From the NCBI RefSeq assembly GCF_027595985.1, contig NC_073303.1, positions 24,437,084 to 24,501,083 on the forward strand: 64,000 nucleotides of DNA, in the 5' to 3' direction. The stretch is from Sorex araneus. Lineage: Eukaryota > Chordata > Mammalia > Eulipotyphla > Soricidae. Positions 10,787 through 22,985 of the stretch are shown here, in pieces; the stretch's first letter is position 1, and every line of letters begins with the position of its first letter. A program made the position numbers and the translations under genes. The notes under the pieces were generated by a model. The model saw only the letters and a list, made by a program, of their open reading frames with translations. It was not told where the DNA came from and made no database searches.

Positions 10787-11022
10787 CACTGTCACTGTCA
10801 TTCCGTTGCTCATTGATTTACTCTAGCGGCACCAGTAACGTCTCCATTGTGAGACTTGTTACTGTTTTTGGCATATCGAATACATCACGTGTAGCTTGCC
10901 AGGCTCTGCCATGTGGGCGAGATACTCTCGGTAACTTGCCAGGCTCTCCGAGAGGGGCGGAGGAATCAAACCCGGGTAGGTTGCGTGCAAGGCAAATGCC
11001 CTACCAGCTATGCTGTCACTAA
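10787..11022 (-). mobile_element. SOR-like SINE, type B
   Basis: Reverse copy beginning with the end-repeat complement (cactgtcactgtcattccg) and finishing at the head near 11022. Only 169 bp of AT-rich DNA separates it from the opposite-strand copy at 10361-10617. Confidence 0.9.
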
Positions 11023-11107
11023 CCTATTTATATATGCATATATGAATATCAAAACCTCTTTCTTGCCAGGTTATGTCATCCAGTTTCATGTTTAAGAAGT
11101 GGTTGTA

Positions 11108-11286
11108 GGGGTTGGAGTGATAGCACAGCGGGTAGGGCGTTTGCCTTGCACGCGGCCGACCCGGGTTCGAATCCCAGCATCCCATATGGTCCCCCAAGCA
11201 CCACCAGGAGTAATTCCTGAGTGCATGAGCCAGGAGTGACCCCTGTGCATTGCTGGGTGTGACCCAAAAAGCAAAAAAAAAAAAAA
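11108..11286 (+). mobile_element. Young SOR-like SINE, type A, perfect TSD
   Basis: Near-consensus copy with B-box gggttcgaatccc and about 16 terminal A. Flanked by the 11-nt duplication aagtggttgta at 11097-11107 and 11287-11297. Confidence 0.95.
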
Positions 11287-11297
11287 AAGTGGTTGTA

Positions 11298-12858
11298 TCA
11301 GCCTGGGCTCTTAGCTCCCTGGCTTAGTTTTGTTATGGTGGATACAGAGGGGAAGGAAAGGGCCCTAGGTAAATTAGTTAATTTAATTGATTCTCATTTA
11401 AATCTCATTCAAGGAAAAGTATCTCAGCCAAAATAGATAATGGAATGCCTGGGGGCAGTAGCTACTAAAAGATGAAAGGACGCGTCCAGCCTAGGGAACC
11501 TCTTTTCGGTCCTTCATCTATATTCAGATGTGTGGCAAGACAGCAGAGATTCTCACCCATGCCCTCATGGCAGTGACCAGAGAGAAAGGGAAGTCAAGGG
11601 GACCGAGTTGCTGGGCTATGATTCTAGAGAGGTCCAGCAACATGTGCTGGAGCAGAAATCCCTAGCAAGGGGACACAGTCACAGGGCTCCAGAGGCAGGA
11701 GTCACACATCATACACTGGGCGGAGAATAGGGACAAGACCAGGCCAGAGTACAACAGGAGTTTCACATATGGTGCAGGGACAAAGCCAGGATGTCACAAT
11801 CTAGACTGGGCACTGAGAGCAAAAGGAACTGGACAAGTGATGTTGTATACAGGTAAAATGAGAGTCTGAACATTGGGGAGAGACTCAGACACATCACATC
11901 TATTTAAACTCTACAACAAACGTTAACTTCTTAAATACTGAAGTTTTGTATGCATGACTTGCACAGTACTCAAGAACTCATGAAAAAGTGGAGAAAGTCC
12001 ACTTTTTCAGTAAAAGTTTCTCTAATGTACTTGATGAGCAAAAGGAGGAGGATAATGTTTCAAAAATCAAATCGACAAATATTGATTGTACTGAGCATGG
12101 AGCTGGGCAGTAATTGAACAGGCATTATCTTTCGTGATTAGGCTGAGGGTTCTGAAAACTGTTAAGTTTTAAGTTTATCATGGAGCATGTATTGATTCTC
12201 CAAATATACCTTCCATTTTTTTTTTACTTCAGTCTCATTATATTCATACTTTTTTAAATTCAAAGTACAATTTAGTGTTTTGCTGTAAAATAGGAAGGAC
12301 ATAGTGCAGTAGATGATTAAATAAATAATTTCATTTACACAGGGGTAAAGATTAGACACTAAAGATTCTTAATCCACGTGCATTCACAAATTTCATTTTA
12401 AAGAAAGTGACTGTTAATGATCTTTCTTTATGTCTAGAAGTTATAGAAAAGTTAGTTAACAGGAAGAAAAAACAAAGACACTTTTAGCCTTATTTTGTCT
12501 TCCATTTTCCTTTCTGAAATTCTGAACACGATGTGTACAAATTATAAAGCTTTGTAAAATCATTGCTTATTCTCTTATATTCTTTTTAACATCTTTGAAA
12601 AACAAGACATTTCCTGCTAATGAATACTCAAGGGTGAGATACGAAGAGGGAAAAAAAAATAAATGACTGTACTTACAATTCATCTACTTTGAAATCAATT
12701 AGTGAAACTCACTTGGAAATATATGTCTGAAAATTTCATCATTATTTCACTGAGTGTAGCCAGTTGCTAACTGTTAAATTATCTAGGGAAAAGATTGGTA
12801 TGTGTCAGATATTAAAAAAAAATCACTCCCATAACGTTGTTTGATTTGATATCATCAA
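11298..12858. other. No gene recognised
   Basis: 11450-11850 is purine-rich and moderately GC-rich with no family I can name. 11900-12850 is AT-rich. A short inverted pair (gaaaaagtggagaaagtccactttttcag, 11980-12008) can form a hairpin. Confidence 0.4.
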
Positions 12859-13154
12859 GAATTTCAAGGTTGAAGTTGGAGGCGCCCCTTGAGGGGTTTC
12901 CCGAGCTGAGCGAGGGACTCCAGGGCCAGCTCAGGATCTTCGGGCAGAGTCGCGCTCTTGGACCCGGGTCGATGTCTGAACTCGGCTGCTCCGGGAACAG
13001 CACACGCCAGGATTCGTCATCGGAGAATTCCGAGGCAGGATTCAGTTAACGCCCGCAGCTCCACTTCAAGCTGGTGGTGGACATTAAGAAACCAGGAATG
13101 TTTCCTTAAACTTGCTTCTGTAATTGCTTCATTGATGTTTCTCACATTGAATAT

Positions 13155-13319
13155 CTCTTTTTTTTTTGCTCTTGGGGTCACACCCAGCGATGTTCGGGGA
13201 CTACTCCTGACTCTGCATTCAGGATTGACTCCTGGCAGTGCTTGGGGAACAATATGGGATGCCGAGGATTGAACCCGGGTCAGCCGTATCCAAGGCAAAC
13301 GCCCTACTCGCTCCGGGCA
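13155..13319 (-). mobile_element. SINE, type A, inserted in the MTFR2 retrocopy
   Basis: Reverse copy with poly(T) left end. TSD acattgaatat at 13144-13154 and 13320-13330 is made of MTFR2 codons, so the SINE landed after the retrocopy. The head end is incomplete (stops at ctactcgctccgg). Confidence 0.94.
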
Positions 13320-13459
13320 ACATTGAATATGTTAAGAAAGATGCTGGAATATGTTGGTGTTCCCATAGACCAGGTTTTGCATATTCGGGGTGGGGGGCGG
13401 GGAAGACTATGGATCATCGAGGAGCATTGCTCCTATTACTGGGAAAATTCTTCCCTTAG

Positions 13460-13606
<147 letters not shown>

Positions 13607-13828
13607 TAGCTGGAAAAGTGAAGAGAAGAAAAACCTGGAACTTTTCCATCCTTCAGTGCCACTAGCTCTAAGATATAACAGCCCAGTGACAAAAGGTCGG
13701 GCTACAGGTGACCCTGCAATGGAAGAGAGACGCCCTTGAAGAAGAGCTGACTTTTCTCAGCTCTCAGATTGCTGCCACCGTGAGCCTGTGGGAACCAACA
13801 CAGCCACGTGCTAGGTCCTCGGACTTGA

Positions 13829-14289
<461 letters not shown>

Positions 14290-14564
14290 TAGGTCTTGGG
14301 AATCTACTCTGTTTTCTAGCCCAGAGACTTCTGGGTTTGGACATCACATCTTGCAGCCTGAAGCTCAATGAACTCGAGGAAGAACCGGGAGACACGAAAG
14401 GAGCTGGCAGGGGGTGGTGAACATCCCGTGCTGGGGAAAACTGGCGTCTGTGGGCACAGCACCTCAAGCTGTTAATGGAGTGGAAGGCACTGTGTCTACT
14501 GGGTCATCTCAGCATGGGGTTTCTGGACATCTGATGCCCTTCAGAGCCTCTTTGGCACCTGGGA

Positions 14565-14640
14565 GAGAGCTCACGAAGCTGAGCATGTGGTTTGCATGTA
14601 GGAGACCTGGGTTTGATCCCTGGCCCCCCATGGCATGTGT
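14565..14640 (+). mobile_element. SINE head fragment
   Basis: tRNA-like head only: ctcacgaagctgagcatg, then gcatgtaggagacctgggtttgatccctgg. It lies in the retrocopy's 3' UTR part and may have come with the parent mRNA or been inserted later. Confidence 0.5.
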
Positions 14641-14776
14641 CACGTCCCACCTGTCCTGTCTTTGAAGAATAGGAATTGGTTATGATCTGCTTAACTTGGC
14701 CTCCAGGAACTTGAAGATTTTAAAAAAATATAAAAATTATAATGATTTCTTTACAACGTTTAATTTTTATTTATTT

Positions 14777-14892
14777 TTTGTTCGGTTTGGGGGCCGCACC
14801 CTGTGATACTCAGGGCTTGCTCCTGGCTCTGTGCTCATGGATCACTCCTGGCAGGCCTGGGGAACCATATGTAGGATGTGACCACCCCCCCA
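14777..14892 (-). mobile_element. Truncated SINE, type A
   Basis: Body blocks ggccgcaccctgtgatactcagg and ctcctggctctgtgctc, cut short before the head. Lies in the retrocopy's 3' UTR. Confidence 0.75.
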
Positions 14893-15063
14893 AAAAAAGT
14901 TAACAAATATTTAAAGAGTGTTCTTGATGACTTTTGCCTACACTAGCTGTGTAAATATATATGCATATAATTTTAATTCCTTTCTTATCAATACACTGAT
15001 CAACTGATCCTTTGTAAATAAATGTATCTTTTAAATTTGAAAAAAAGGAGTTTCCAAGGTTGA

Positions 15064-15604
15064 TTTTCTATTTGAAAAATAAATTTTCATATTTTTTTAA
15101 TTTAAGATTAATTTTGGTTCATCTATCTCTTTCTGTCTGTTTCTCTAGCCCTCTTTTAATCCTTATTTTCCTTAGAATTATTATCCTCCCTATAGAAAAC
15201 TATTTTGTTTTTTAAAAAATACTAATTTTTATAAATATTTGTAGCACTTTAAAGTTTACCCCATGATGCTAATATTTATAATCTGGGAGTAAATTTGGTA
15301 CTTTGAAGTAACTTGGTGTCATGTCAGTTGGGTGATCAGCGTGAGAAAAATATTATTTTTGATTAAAAATTAATCAAATTAAAAATTAAAAACTTTATCA
15401 CAGTGATTAAACCTTTGTCAGTTTCTTGGTTCAGAAGGAAAATTGTAAAGTGTCTGAAGAAACAGGAATGTTTTTAGGATAAGAATCTCTGTTAAACTGA
15501 ATTCCAGGTATTTGATTTTCTGAGACATAATTTTGAGTGGCATTGATTTTTAAATTTCTCTCTCTTCTATTTCCTTATTTAAAAAATAAGGAAAAAATAT
15601 TTCC
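15064..15604. other. AT-rich, nothing recognised
   Basis: No gene. It could be a very old L1 part that continues into the next feature. Confidence 0.4.
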
Positions 15605-16530
15605 TTAGAAAAGCAATAAATTTCTGCATGTTGATTTTGTTGTCTGCCACCTTGCTGTATAAGTACATTGTTTCTAGGAGTTTTTTTTTTGTAGAGTCGT
15701 TATGGTTTTTCAAGTCTGATATTTACTGTGGATTTATGATAAGTGACTTCAATGCTGTTGAAAAAACGGTTCCTTCAATTCCCTTTCATTGAAAGTTTTT
15801 TTTTTTAAACATAAAAAGAGCAGTGAATCTTTTTTTTTTTTTTTTTTTTTTTGCTTTTTGGGTCACACCAGGCGATGCACAGGGGTGACTCTTGGCTCAT
15901 GCACTCAAGAATTACTCCTGGTGGTGTTTGGGGCACCACATGGGATGCTGGGAATTGAACCCAGGTCGGCTGTGTGCAAGGCAAATGTCCTACCTGTGCT
16001 ATTGCTCCAGCCCCATGAGCAGTGAATCTTGTCAAATTCTTCATAAGCATTAATTGATATAATCATGTGATCCCCCTGCTCTACCCCCCCTGCATTGATA
16101 AGGTGTACTGCATGGATTGACTTGGGTAGATGAAACCATCCCCAGAATGAATCTTACTTGATCATGGTGTCTGTTTTTTTCTGATGCATTGTTGGATTCA
16201 GTTTGCTAATATTTTGCTCTGATACTTACCTCTATGTTCATTAGGGGAAATGGATCTGTGGTTTTCTTTATCTGTAATGTCTTTGTCTGATTTTGTCATC
16301 AGGATAATGTTTGTTTCATAGAAACTATTTGGGAGTATTCCTGTTTCTTCAACTTTGTGGAAGAGCCGGAAAAGGATTAAGAACAGATACAGTTCTTCTT
16401 TAAAGGTTTGGGAGAAGTCACTAGTAAACCCACATGGACCTGGGCTTTTGTTTATGGGGAGGCTTCATTTCCTTGCTAATGGGCCTCTTAACTTGCCCTG
16501 TTTGTTTGTGATTCAAACTAGGGAGGTTAT
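15605..16530 (-). mobile_element. L1 ORF2 fragment (RT region), old
   Basis: Antisense to L1 ORF2. Landmarks from left to right: ttgattttgttgtctgccacc, aatcttgtcaaattcttc, acttgatcatggtgtctg, tgttcattaggggaaatgg, and cacatggacctgggcttttg near 16431. Together these correspond to the reverse transcriptase half in reverse. It is broken by stops and by a SINE at 15832-16016. Confidence 0.88.
15832..16016 (-). mobile_element. Young SINE, type A, inside the old L1
   Basis: Long poly(T) at the left; TSD gagcagtgaatctt at 15818-15831 and 16017-16030 consists of L1 sequence. Confidence 0.95.
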
Positions 16531-16534
16531 AGGA

Positions 16535-17184
16535 CTCCAAACATTAGCCATTTTTGCTAGATTCTACGGTCATGAAATAAAAAATTTTAAAGTAAACCCT
16601 GATGATCATTTTGCATCCTGGGGAGATGGCCAGTATCTGCTAGAGTCACATACTTTGCTTTTTTTCCCCCACTCTGGATAAGCCTATGTTCTCTGTTGAG
16701 CATACTTCCTTCTCTTTTTCCTCTCCTTATTTTCCACATAAGCTAATTATACTTTATTATTCATTTCCTCCTGAAATTCTTTTCTGTGAGGCAAAGCAAT
16801 GGACAGGGAAAGCCAGGATATTTAGGACTGACTTTCTCTTCCTGCAAAGAGCAATTTCTTGTTGTAACCTGGGTTCTACGGTTGCCAGAGAAACTGTGTG
16901 TCAGGAATCATTTCCACACCAGGCAGGAACAAATGGAACCCGAGTGTGGTTTTGCGACCACCTCGTGGAGCTGGTCTGATGTATGGTCTGTGCCATGCAG
17001 GTGCTCCTAGCCAACTTTCAACAGCCCTAAATTTTTTTCCGGGCACTTCCCCGGTGACAGAGATGGGTGGAGAGAAAATCATAGATTTTCTTCTTGAGGC
17101 TACTGCTTCTCTCCTTCCACAAGGAACCCTACTCTGTCTCAGCTGGGAGTCATCTTTCCCACCCGCAACAAAAATATTTAATTT
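16535..17184. other. Unclassified, moderately GC-rich stretch
   Basis: It holds several overlapping short ORFs on both strands with no recognisable domain. No repeat family was identified. Confidence 0.4.
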
Positions 17185-17515
17185 TTTTGACTTTTTATTA
17201 AATTAAAATACCGTAAGATACAGTTACAAAGCTTTCTTGTTTGAGTTTCAGCCATACAATAATTTAACACCCATTCCTCCACTGGTGTACTTTTTCTACC
17301 ACCAATGACCACAGTATCGTCCCACCCTACCCCTACCTCTATGGCAGACAATTTCCCTCATGCTCTCTCTATACTTTGGGGCATTATGGTTTGCAATACA
17401 GATACTGAGAGGCTATCATGTTTTGTCCTTTATCAACTTTCAGCACATATCTCCCATCCTGAACAATTTCTCCAACCATTGCTCCATGGTTGGAAGCCTG
17501 CCTCATGAGCTGGGG
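17185..17515 (-). mobile_element. L1 3' UTR, 5'-truncated
   Basis: Antisense L1 3' end: attaaattaaaataccgtaag, tttcagccatacaataattt, ccaccaatgacc, ctctatggcagacaatttcc, gcattatggtttgcaataca. The pattern is shared with at least ten other ends in this window, several of them attached to ORF2 (30.1, 54.4 kb). Confidence 0.85.
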
Positions 17516-18115
17516 GAGAAGGCAGCTGGATTAGAGAAGGGATCACTAAGAAATATTTAATTTTATAGCTCCTAGATTGAAGGAACAGGTAAAAGAAGGG
17601 TCGTCTTCTATCCATAAAGTGCTTCAAGTAGGATTACTTGCTGCTGAAAGAATACTTCTTATAAGTTATCTGTATTTTTATTTTATTTGGGCCTCTAACA
17701 GAAACTAACATAGCACAGTTGGGAGTTGGATTTTACAATGATTAAGCATTTTGACAAAATCTAATGTCAGAAAGCAACTGAAGCTCTAGAAGGAAGTGAA
17801 CTTTGTGAAGGACAATCCAGGAAGAGGTCTTTGTCCATATGAACTTCTCCTTTTTTGCATTTCCTCCTATTTTTGTTCTTTCTGAATTCAGACAATAAAC
17901 CGAGCTATTCCCTGGTCTTCAGGTAATAAAACGGGCTATTATTACACTTCACATGAATGTGCAAACTTTGCTCTTAAACTTAAACTTTGAAATTTCTAGA
18001 TAAGAATGTAATTAGTCCATGTAATTGAGATCAGAACTTTGATAATCAATGGTGGTCATGGAACAGATTTCTACTGTAAATTTGACTGCCCAAAGATGGT
18101 TTCTGTGGTTTATCT
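17516..18115. other. No gene recognised
   Basis: Unique-looking sequence between two retroelements. Confidence 0.4.
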
Positions 18116-18123
18116 TGTAACAG

Positions 18124-18379
18124 GATCACTGTATCATTGTCATCACTGTCATCTTGTTGCTCATCTATTTGCTTGAACGGGCACCAGTAACATCTCCATT
18201 CTGAGACTTGTTACTGTTTTTGGCATACCAAATATGCCACGGGTAGCTTGCCAGGCTCTGCCATGCAGGTGGGATACTCTTGATAGGTTGCCAGGATCTC
18301 TGAGAGGGGCAGAGGAATCGAACCCGGGTCAGCCGTGTGCTAGACAAATACCTTACCCACTGTGCTATCGCTCCAGCCC
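18124..18379 (-). mobile_element. SOR-like SINE, type B
   Basis: Complete reverse copy; TSD tgtaacag at 18116-18123 and 18380-18387. End repeat 'cactgtatcattgtcatcactgtcat' shows the unstable type B 3' end. Confidence 0.92.
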
Positions 18380-18405
18380 TGTAACAGAATATTAAATATA
18401 ATTTT

Positions 18406-19236
18406 TTTAAAGAAATATTTTATTGAACCACCGTGAAAACAAGAAAAAAAATACAAAGCTTTCAGGTTTAAGTCACAGTCAAATACTGATTAAACCACCA
18501 TCCCTTCACCAGTGCACCCGTTCCACCACCAAGAACCCCAATACACCCCCCTCCCACCCCACCCCCCATCTAAGTAGCTGATGATATTCCCATTATTCTC
18601 TCTATATATTGAGTACATTTCATATTTCCATACAGAACTCACTATTGTTGATTGGAAATTTTCCCCAACAATCAGGCCTGCTGAATAAGCATCATCTAAT
18701 AATTTCTCTTCCTTGGTAAAAGTGAAGACTTTGAGTCCGCGCGGCCGCGATAGCGCGCGGTTTTGGGTTTCTAATATTTTAGCTCAGTTCACAGTCAAAA
18801 TGGATGGCTGCAAGAATCTGCTCTGGTGCCAAAATGGGTTAGGAGACCTCAGGATCACAGTCAGTAGGCGGGAGGCTCTGCTTCTCATGCCGCGGCTCTT
18901 GGTTCATCTCTGGGCGGAAGGCGCGCCGGGAATACCTCCCCTCCCAGGATCACCTACAGGCTACGTCACTAAAGAAAGTCCTACCTCCTGGTGTAGGGGT
19001 CTTAGAGGGTGGCTCTCACCGCGTGGCTGCTGCTGCTGCCGCCATTTTCGCTCAGAAAAATGGGGTGGAGAGGGAAAAAAATCCCTCCCCGGGCTGCACG
19101 AGGTTGTAGTTCAGTTCACAGTCAAAATGCATGGCTGCAAGAATCTGCTCTGGTGCCAAAATGGGTTAGGAGACCTCAGGATCACAGTCGGTAGGCGGGA
19201 GGCTCTGCTTCTCGTACCGCGGCTCTTGGTTCATCC
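18406..19236 (-). mobile_element. Composite L1-tailed retroposon with tandem CpG-rich monomers
   Basis: The element is 831 bp, flanked by the perfect 14-nt duplication ttaaatataatttt (18392-18405 and 19237-19250). Read on the minus strand it has: (a) 19235-19111, a 125-nt unit; (b) a 202-nt CpG-rich spacer with gaaaatggcggc (YY1-like); (c) the same unit again at 18908-18784, only 4 differences, period 327; (d) a short body; (e) about 290 nt like the L1 3' UTR ending in ggttcaataaaatattt and an A-rich tail. No ORF1 or ORF2 is present. It therefore looks like a complete non-autonomous element using L1 machinery, with promoter-like monomers as in mouse L1 or an SVA-like design. The alternative is a spliced, internally deleted L1. 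I know no name for it. Confidence 0.75.
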
Positions 19237-19261
19237 TTAAATATAATTTTAAAATGCTTAA

Positions 19262-19470
19262 TTTTTTTTTAATCGAATCACCATGAGAACAGTTAAAAAG
19301 CTTTCAGATTTAAGTCTCAGTCATACAATGATCAAACACCCATCCTTTCACCAGTGCACGTGTTCCACCACCAAGAACCCCAGCATACCCCCAGCCCACC
19401 CTCCACCATGCCTGTGTGGCAGATGATTTTCATTTTACTCTCACTTTACTTTGATTACCACTACTATTAA
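19262..19470 (-). mobile_element. L1-like 3' end, short copy
   Basis: Antisense tail: aatcgaatcaccatgagaac, ttaagtctcagtcatacaatg, cagtgcacgtgttccaccac. It lacks CpG-rich parts, so it is either an L1 or a 5'-truncated composite. Confidence 0.75.
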
Positions 19471-19499
19471 ACCCACTAATTTTTATTTATTTATTTTTT

Positions 19500-20530
19500 A
19501 AATTTAATAGTTTATTTTTAATTAGTGAGTCAACGTGAGGGTACAGCTACAGATTTATACATTTTTGTGCTCATGTTTCTCCCTTACAAAGTTTGATAAC
19601 CCATCCCTTCACCAGTGCCCATTCTCCACCACCAGTAAACCCAACATCCCTCCCCCCCCAGTCCTGTCTCCCCCCACCCCACACTGCCACTATGGCAGGG
19701 TATTCCCTTTTGTTCTCTCTTTCTGATTAGGTGTTGTGAAAACCCACTATTATTATTTGGAATTTTTCCCCAACAATCAGACCTGCCAAAAAGGCATCAT
19801 TAGATAATTTGTTTTCTATTGCTGATAGTGAAGACCATATGATGTCGCATGACTGTGATAGTGGCTGCATGGTTTTGGAAATCGGTATTTTAGTAGTTAA
19901 ATCCAGAGGTATCTCTGCCAGCAGCCACTGCATTCCGAGATTGGTTTGTGTGCCTCTGAGATCATGGCCGTTCAGGAGGGAAGGAGTCATTTGTGGGTGG
20001 CTACTCAAGGTCTCTTCTGGGTGGGGAGCAGGGCCGGTTCCACGCTCTCCCCCTGCCGGCCATCGCATGATTTCCTGCACACCCCATCACTGCAAGTTCC
20101 TACCTCTCTGTCCAATTGGCTCTGCAGTCGCCATGCTGCCGCAAAGGTGAAAAGGCCAAGGGACAAAAACCCTTCCCCTCCCGGGGCGGCATGGGGCTGT
20201 AGCTTAGTTCACAGTCCAGGAGCATTTCTGCCAGCAGCCGCTGCATTCTGAGATTGGTCTGTCTGCCTCTGGGATCGTGGCTGTTCAGGGGCAGAGGAGC
20301 TGTTCCTGAGCATTTTTTTGTATATCAGGAAAGGAGAAATAGTCCTGGTCCCCACACACCGGAGCCATGCTTGTAGAAGCTTATGGTCGCTGGGATTCCA
20401 TCTAGAGAAGGCGGGGAGACTGCACCTGCTTCATCTGGGGCACCCCAGTTTTATCGACTCGGTTTGGGGTCCAGAGCATTCTCTGGTGTTGTGATGCCTG
20501 CTGGCCAAAATTCTTCCGAAATGCTCAGTT
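19500..20530 (-). mobile_element. Second composite retroposon copy, diverged
   Basis: The left end is an L1-like 3' tail of a different subfamily (gtgagtcaacgtgagggtac). Next is the same body as 18406-19236 (ccccaacaatcagacctgcc..gcatcattagataattt). Then come CpG-rich monomers repeated with a 313-nt period: ctgccagcagcc..gagattggt at 19915 and again at 20228, with a gtcgccatgctgccgc block between. About 240 nt of extra 5' sequence (20290-20530) follows. Right end and TSD not clear. Confidence 0.65.
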
Positions 20531-21450
20531 TTTAACCTACTTTAATCTTCATCAGTTGTGGAAGAAGAACAAATTATACAAAGTAAACTTAATAGTAGAA
20601 AATATTAAATTTGTTCCTCTTTTACTTCCCTGAAATCACTCTTAACAGTAAAGTTAGATTTCAGATAAGGGATATTTTGAGTAAAATGAAATGTAACAAT
20701 AAAGTTACATTTACATCCACAAGAGTGATGCAACAATAAACTTACATTTCAGAAATGGGAAATTGCCATACAAGAACAATGTGAATTTGGCAGATTCAAG
20801 AAATAGACATTTACTAAAAGTACAATTTGAATATAGCCTTTTTAGGAAATGAAATTACAGATGTCATGAAAATATATTGAAAAAGCCAATCTTGTCATAT
20901 TACATGTAAGTAAAAATAGAATTTCAAGAAGTCTTGAGAAAAAAACATGCAAAATAATATCAATGTTAGATATGCAAATACAAATATAATAACATGTATA
21001 GAAGTTTAGAAAGATAACCCCATATGTCAGCTTTGGTGACATTTGGGTTGTACAATTTGGGGCAATTTTTGCTTACTTCATATTTTAATATTAGAGCCAT
21101 GATTAATGAAAATTATTAATTTTACAATGAAAATATTAGTTTTATAGTAACATAAAGGGTACTCCTTCATTAAGAATACTACTAAAAATAATACTACTAA
21201 TTATGGAAATAATAGAATATTGTTGGAATATATACTTTTATTAAGCATATATTTCACAACTTCTTTTTCCTATCATCTGCCAATGGGCATATAGATTGTT
21301 TTCAGGATTGAATGTTGCTATAAATGTAGAAATGCAAAATCTTTTGCAATTCATGTATTTATATTATTTGAAAAAATAACTAAGGTGGAATTGCCAAACT
21401 ATATGGTAAGTTTATTTTACTTTTGAAAAGACCCAGAAAACAAATGGATA
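20531..21450. other. AT-rich, no gene recognised
   Basis: Many short A/T-rich repeats such as 'taaagttacattt' (20705-20750, a small imperfect tandem). Nothing else. Confidence 0.4.
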
Positions 21451-21464
21451 AAAAGTAATACTGA

Positions 21465-21646
21465 GGGGCTGGAGCGATAGCATAGCGGGTAGGGCGTTTG
21501 CCTTGCACGCAGCCGACCTGGCTTCAAATCCCAGCATCCCATATGGTCCCCTGAGCACCACCAAGGGTGACTCCTGAGTGCATGAGCCAGGAGTGACCCC
21601 TGTGCATTGCTGGGTGTGACCCAAAAAGAAAAAAAAAAAGAAAAAA
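21465..21646 (+). mobile_element. Young SINE, type A, perfect TSD
   Basis: Flanked by aaaagtaatactga (21451-21464 and 21647-21660). Near-consensus body; tail of A with two G interruptions. Confidence 0.95.
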
Positions 21647-21689
21647 AAAAGTAATACTGAGCTTCTCCCAGAAACCACTTCCTTGCCCA

Positions 21690-21965
21690 GGTCAGAAGTA
21701 GTGAGTTTCGCGCTCCGCTGAGATTCCAACCGGGTGGCCATGCGTTTGCACGGCCACTTTGCTGCTGAACGACCAAGATCCAGAGCCAGCTAGATTACTT
21801 CTGAACCCAGCAAGTGCTCGCAGCCATGTCCCCAGACTGTGAACTAAGCTTTTGCCCCATGTCAGCTAAGGAGGGAAATATCCTTCCTCCTTGGCCTCCT
21901 TGGTTTTTCTTCCCTCTGGGGGGAAGCGGCGTGGTGTACACCATCTTATGGACGTTTAAACAGGT
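21690..21965 (+). mobile_element. CpG-rich monomer fragment of the composite family, sense orientation
   Basis: Contains ccagactgtgaactaagc, the plus-strand form of the motif that opens each monomer in the copies at 18.8 and 20.2 kb (there gcttagttcacagtcc). A pyrimidine/purine block and a cggcgtgg stretch follow. No L1-like tail is attached here, so it may be a 3'-truncated piece or part of an L1 5' UTR. Confidence 0.5.
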
Positions 21966-22140
21966 ATGAACTTGGTGGCACGGGAGGGGGGGCGGGAAGA
22001 AGTAGTGAGTTTGCTCAAAGCTCAAGAGTTAGCCCAAATCTCATTGCTGATCAGACTGCCAGAAACTTGGAGTTACACTTTAAAAGGAATGAAGCACCAG
22101 AAACAATGGAAAAGAAACAAAGACATTCAGCTGCATTTAA

Positions 22141-22985
22141 AAAAAATTTTATTTTATTGAATCACTGTGACAAAATTTACAAACCTTTCAGGTTTAAGTC
22201 TCAGTCATATAACGATGAAAATCACTAGTGCACCTGTTCCACCACCAAGAACCCCAATATACCCCCCCACCCCCCCAACCTCAGTGTCTAATGATCTTCA
22301 CTTTATTCTCTCTACATTTTGAATACATTCAATATTTCAACAGAGAACTCACTATTATTATTTGGAACCTGCTGAAAAGGCATCATTTGATAATTTGTTT
22401 TCCATTGCTGAGAATGAGGATCATATGAGTTTTGGATTTCTGTTATTTTAGCTCAGTTCACAGTCTAGATGCATTTCTATAAGAAGCTTCGGGGTGACAA
22501 AATGAGTTAGTTGACCTCCCGAATAAGGAGGTCAACTTTAAGGAGAAGAGGGGCCGTGTCATGCACGGCTGCTCCGGATCTCATCTGGGTGGAGAGCGTT
22601 CCGCTGCATTTTTATATGAGGACAGAGGTTGAGAAAAATTTTCAGTTTTGGCATGTCCTTCTCTCCCGGAAGGGAGCATAACAAGATGTTCACCATAACC
22701 ATGCTGCCAGACCCCATGCTAGGCTGTTTCACTCCGGATGCTCCAGAAGGGGGTGGATGAGACCCCTCTCTGCCCCAAGGGACCCAACCCCAGCAGCTGA
22801 AAACTTTCAGAACTCAATTGCTGCTATGCTCAAGGCCGCTCCCCACACACTCAGGTCGAGCCTCACCCATGAGTGAACCTATTCCTGGATGACACTTCAT
22901 GGACACACCCTACCCATACTCCAAGAGTATCGCACCACATTTGATGGGATTCAAAGCAGTAGGCAACCAATCTTAGAGGGAAATA
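22141..22985 (-). mobile_element. Third composite retroposon copy
   Basis: L1-like 3' tail at the left (attttattgaatcactgtg, ccaccaagaacccc), then the shared body (gaacctgctgaaaaggcatc), the monomer opening (tagctcagttcacagtctag), and about 500 nt of CpG-rich 5' sequence. The far end (22750-22970) matches 57205-57495 in the opposite orientation. An 11-bp inverted repeat (22509-22519/22527-22537) is private to this copy. It abuts an ORF1-type fragment of opposite orientation. Confidence 0.65.

Noticed and set aside
18713..19240. 175-codon ORF in the CpG-rich region
   Set aside because: It runs across the tandem monomers of the composite retroposon on the opposite strand; the repeated peptide is explained by the repeated DNA.
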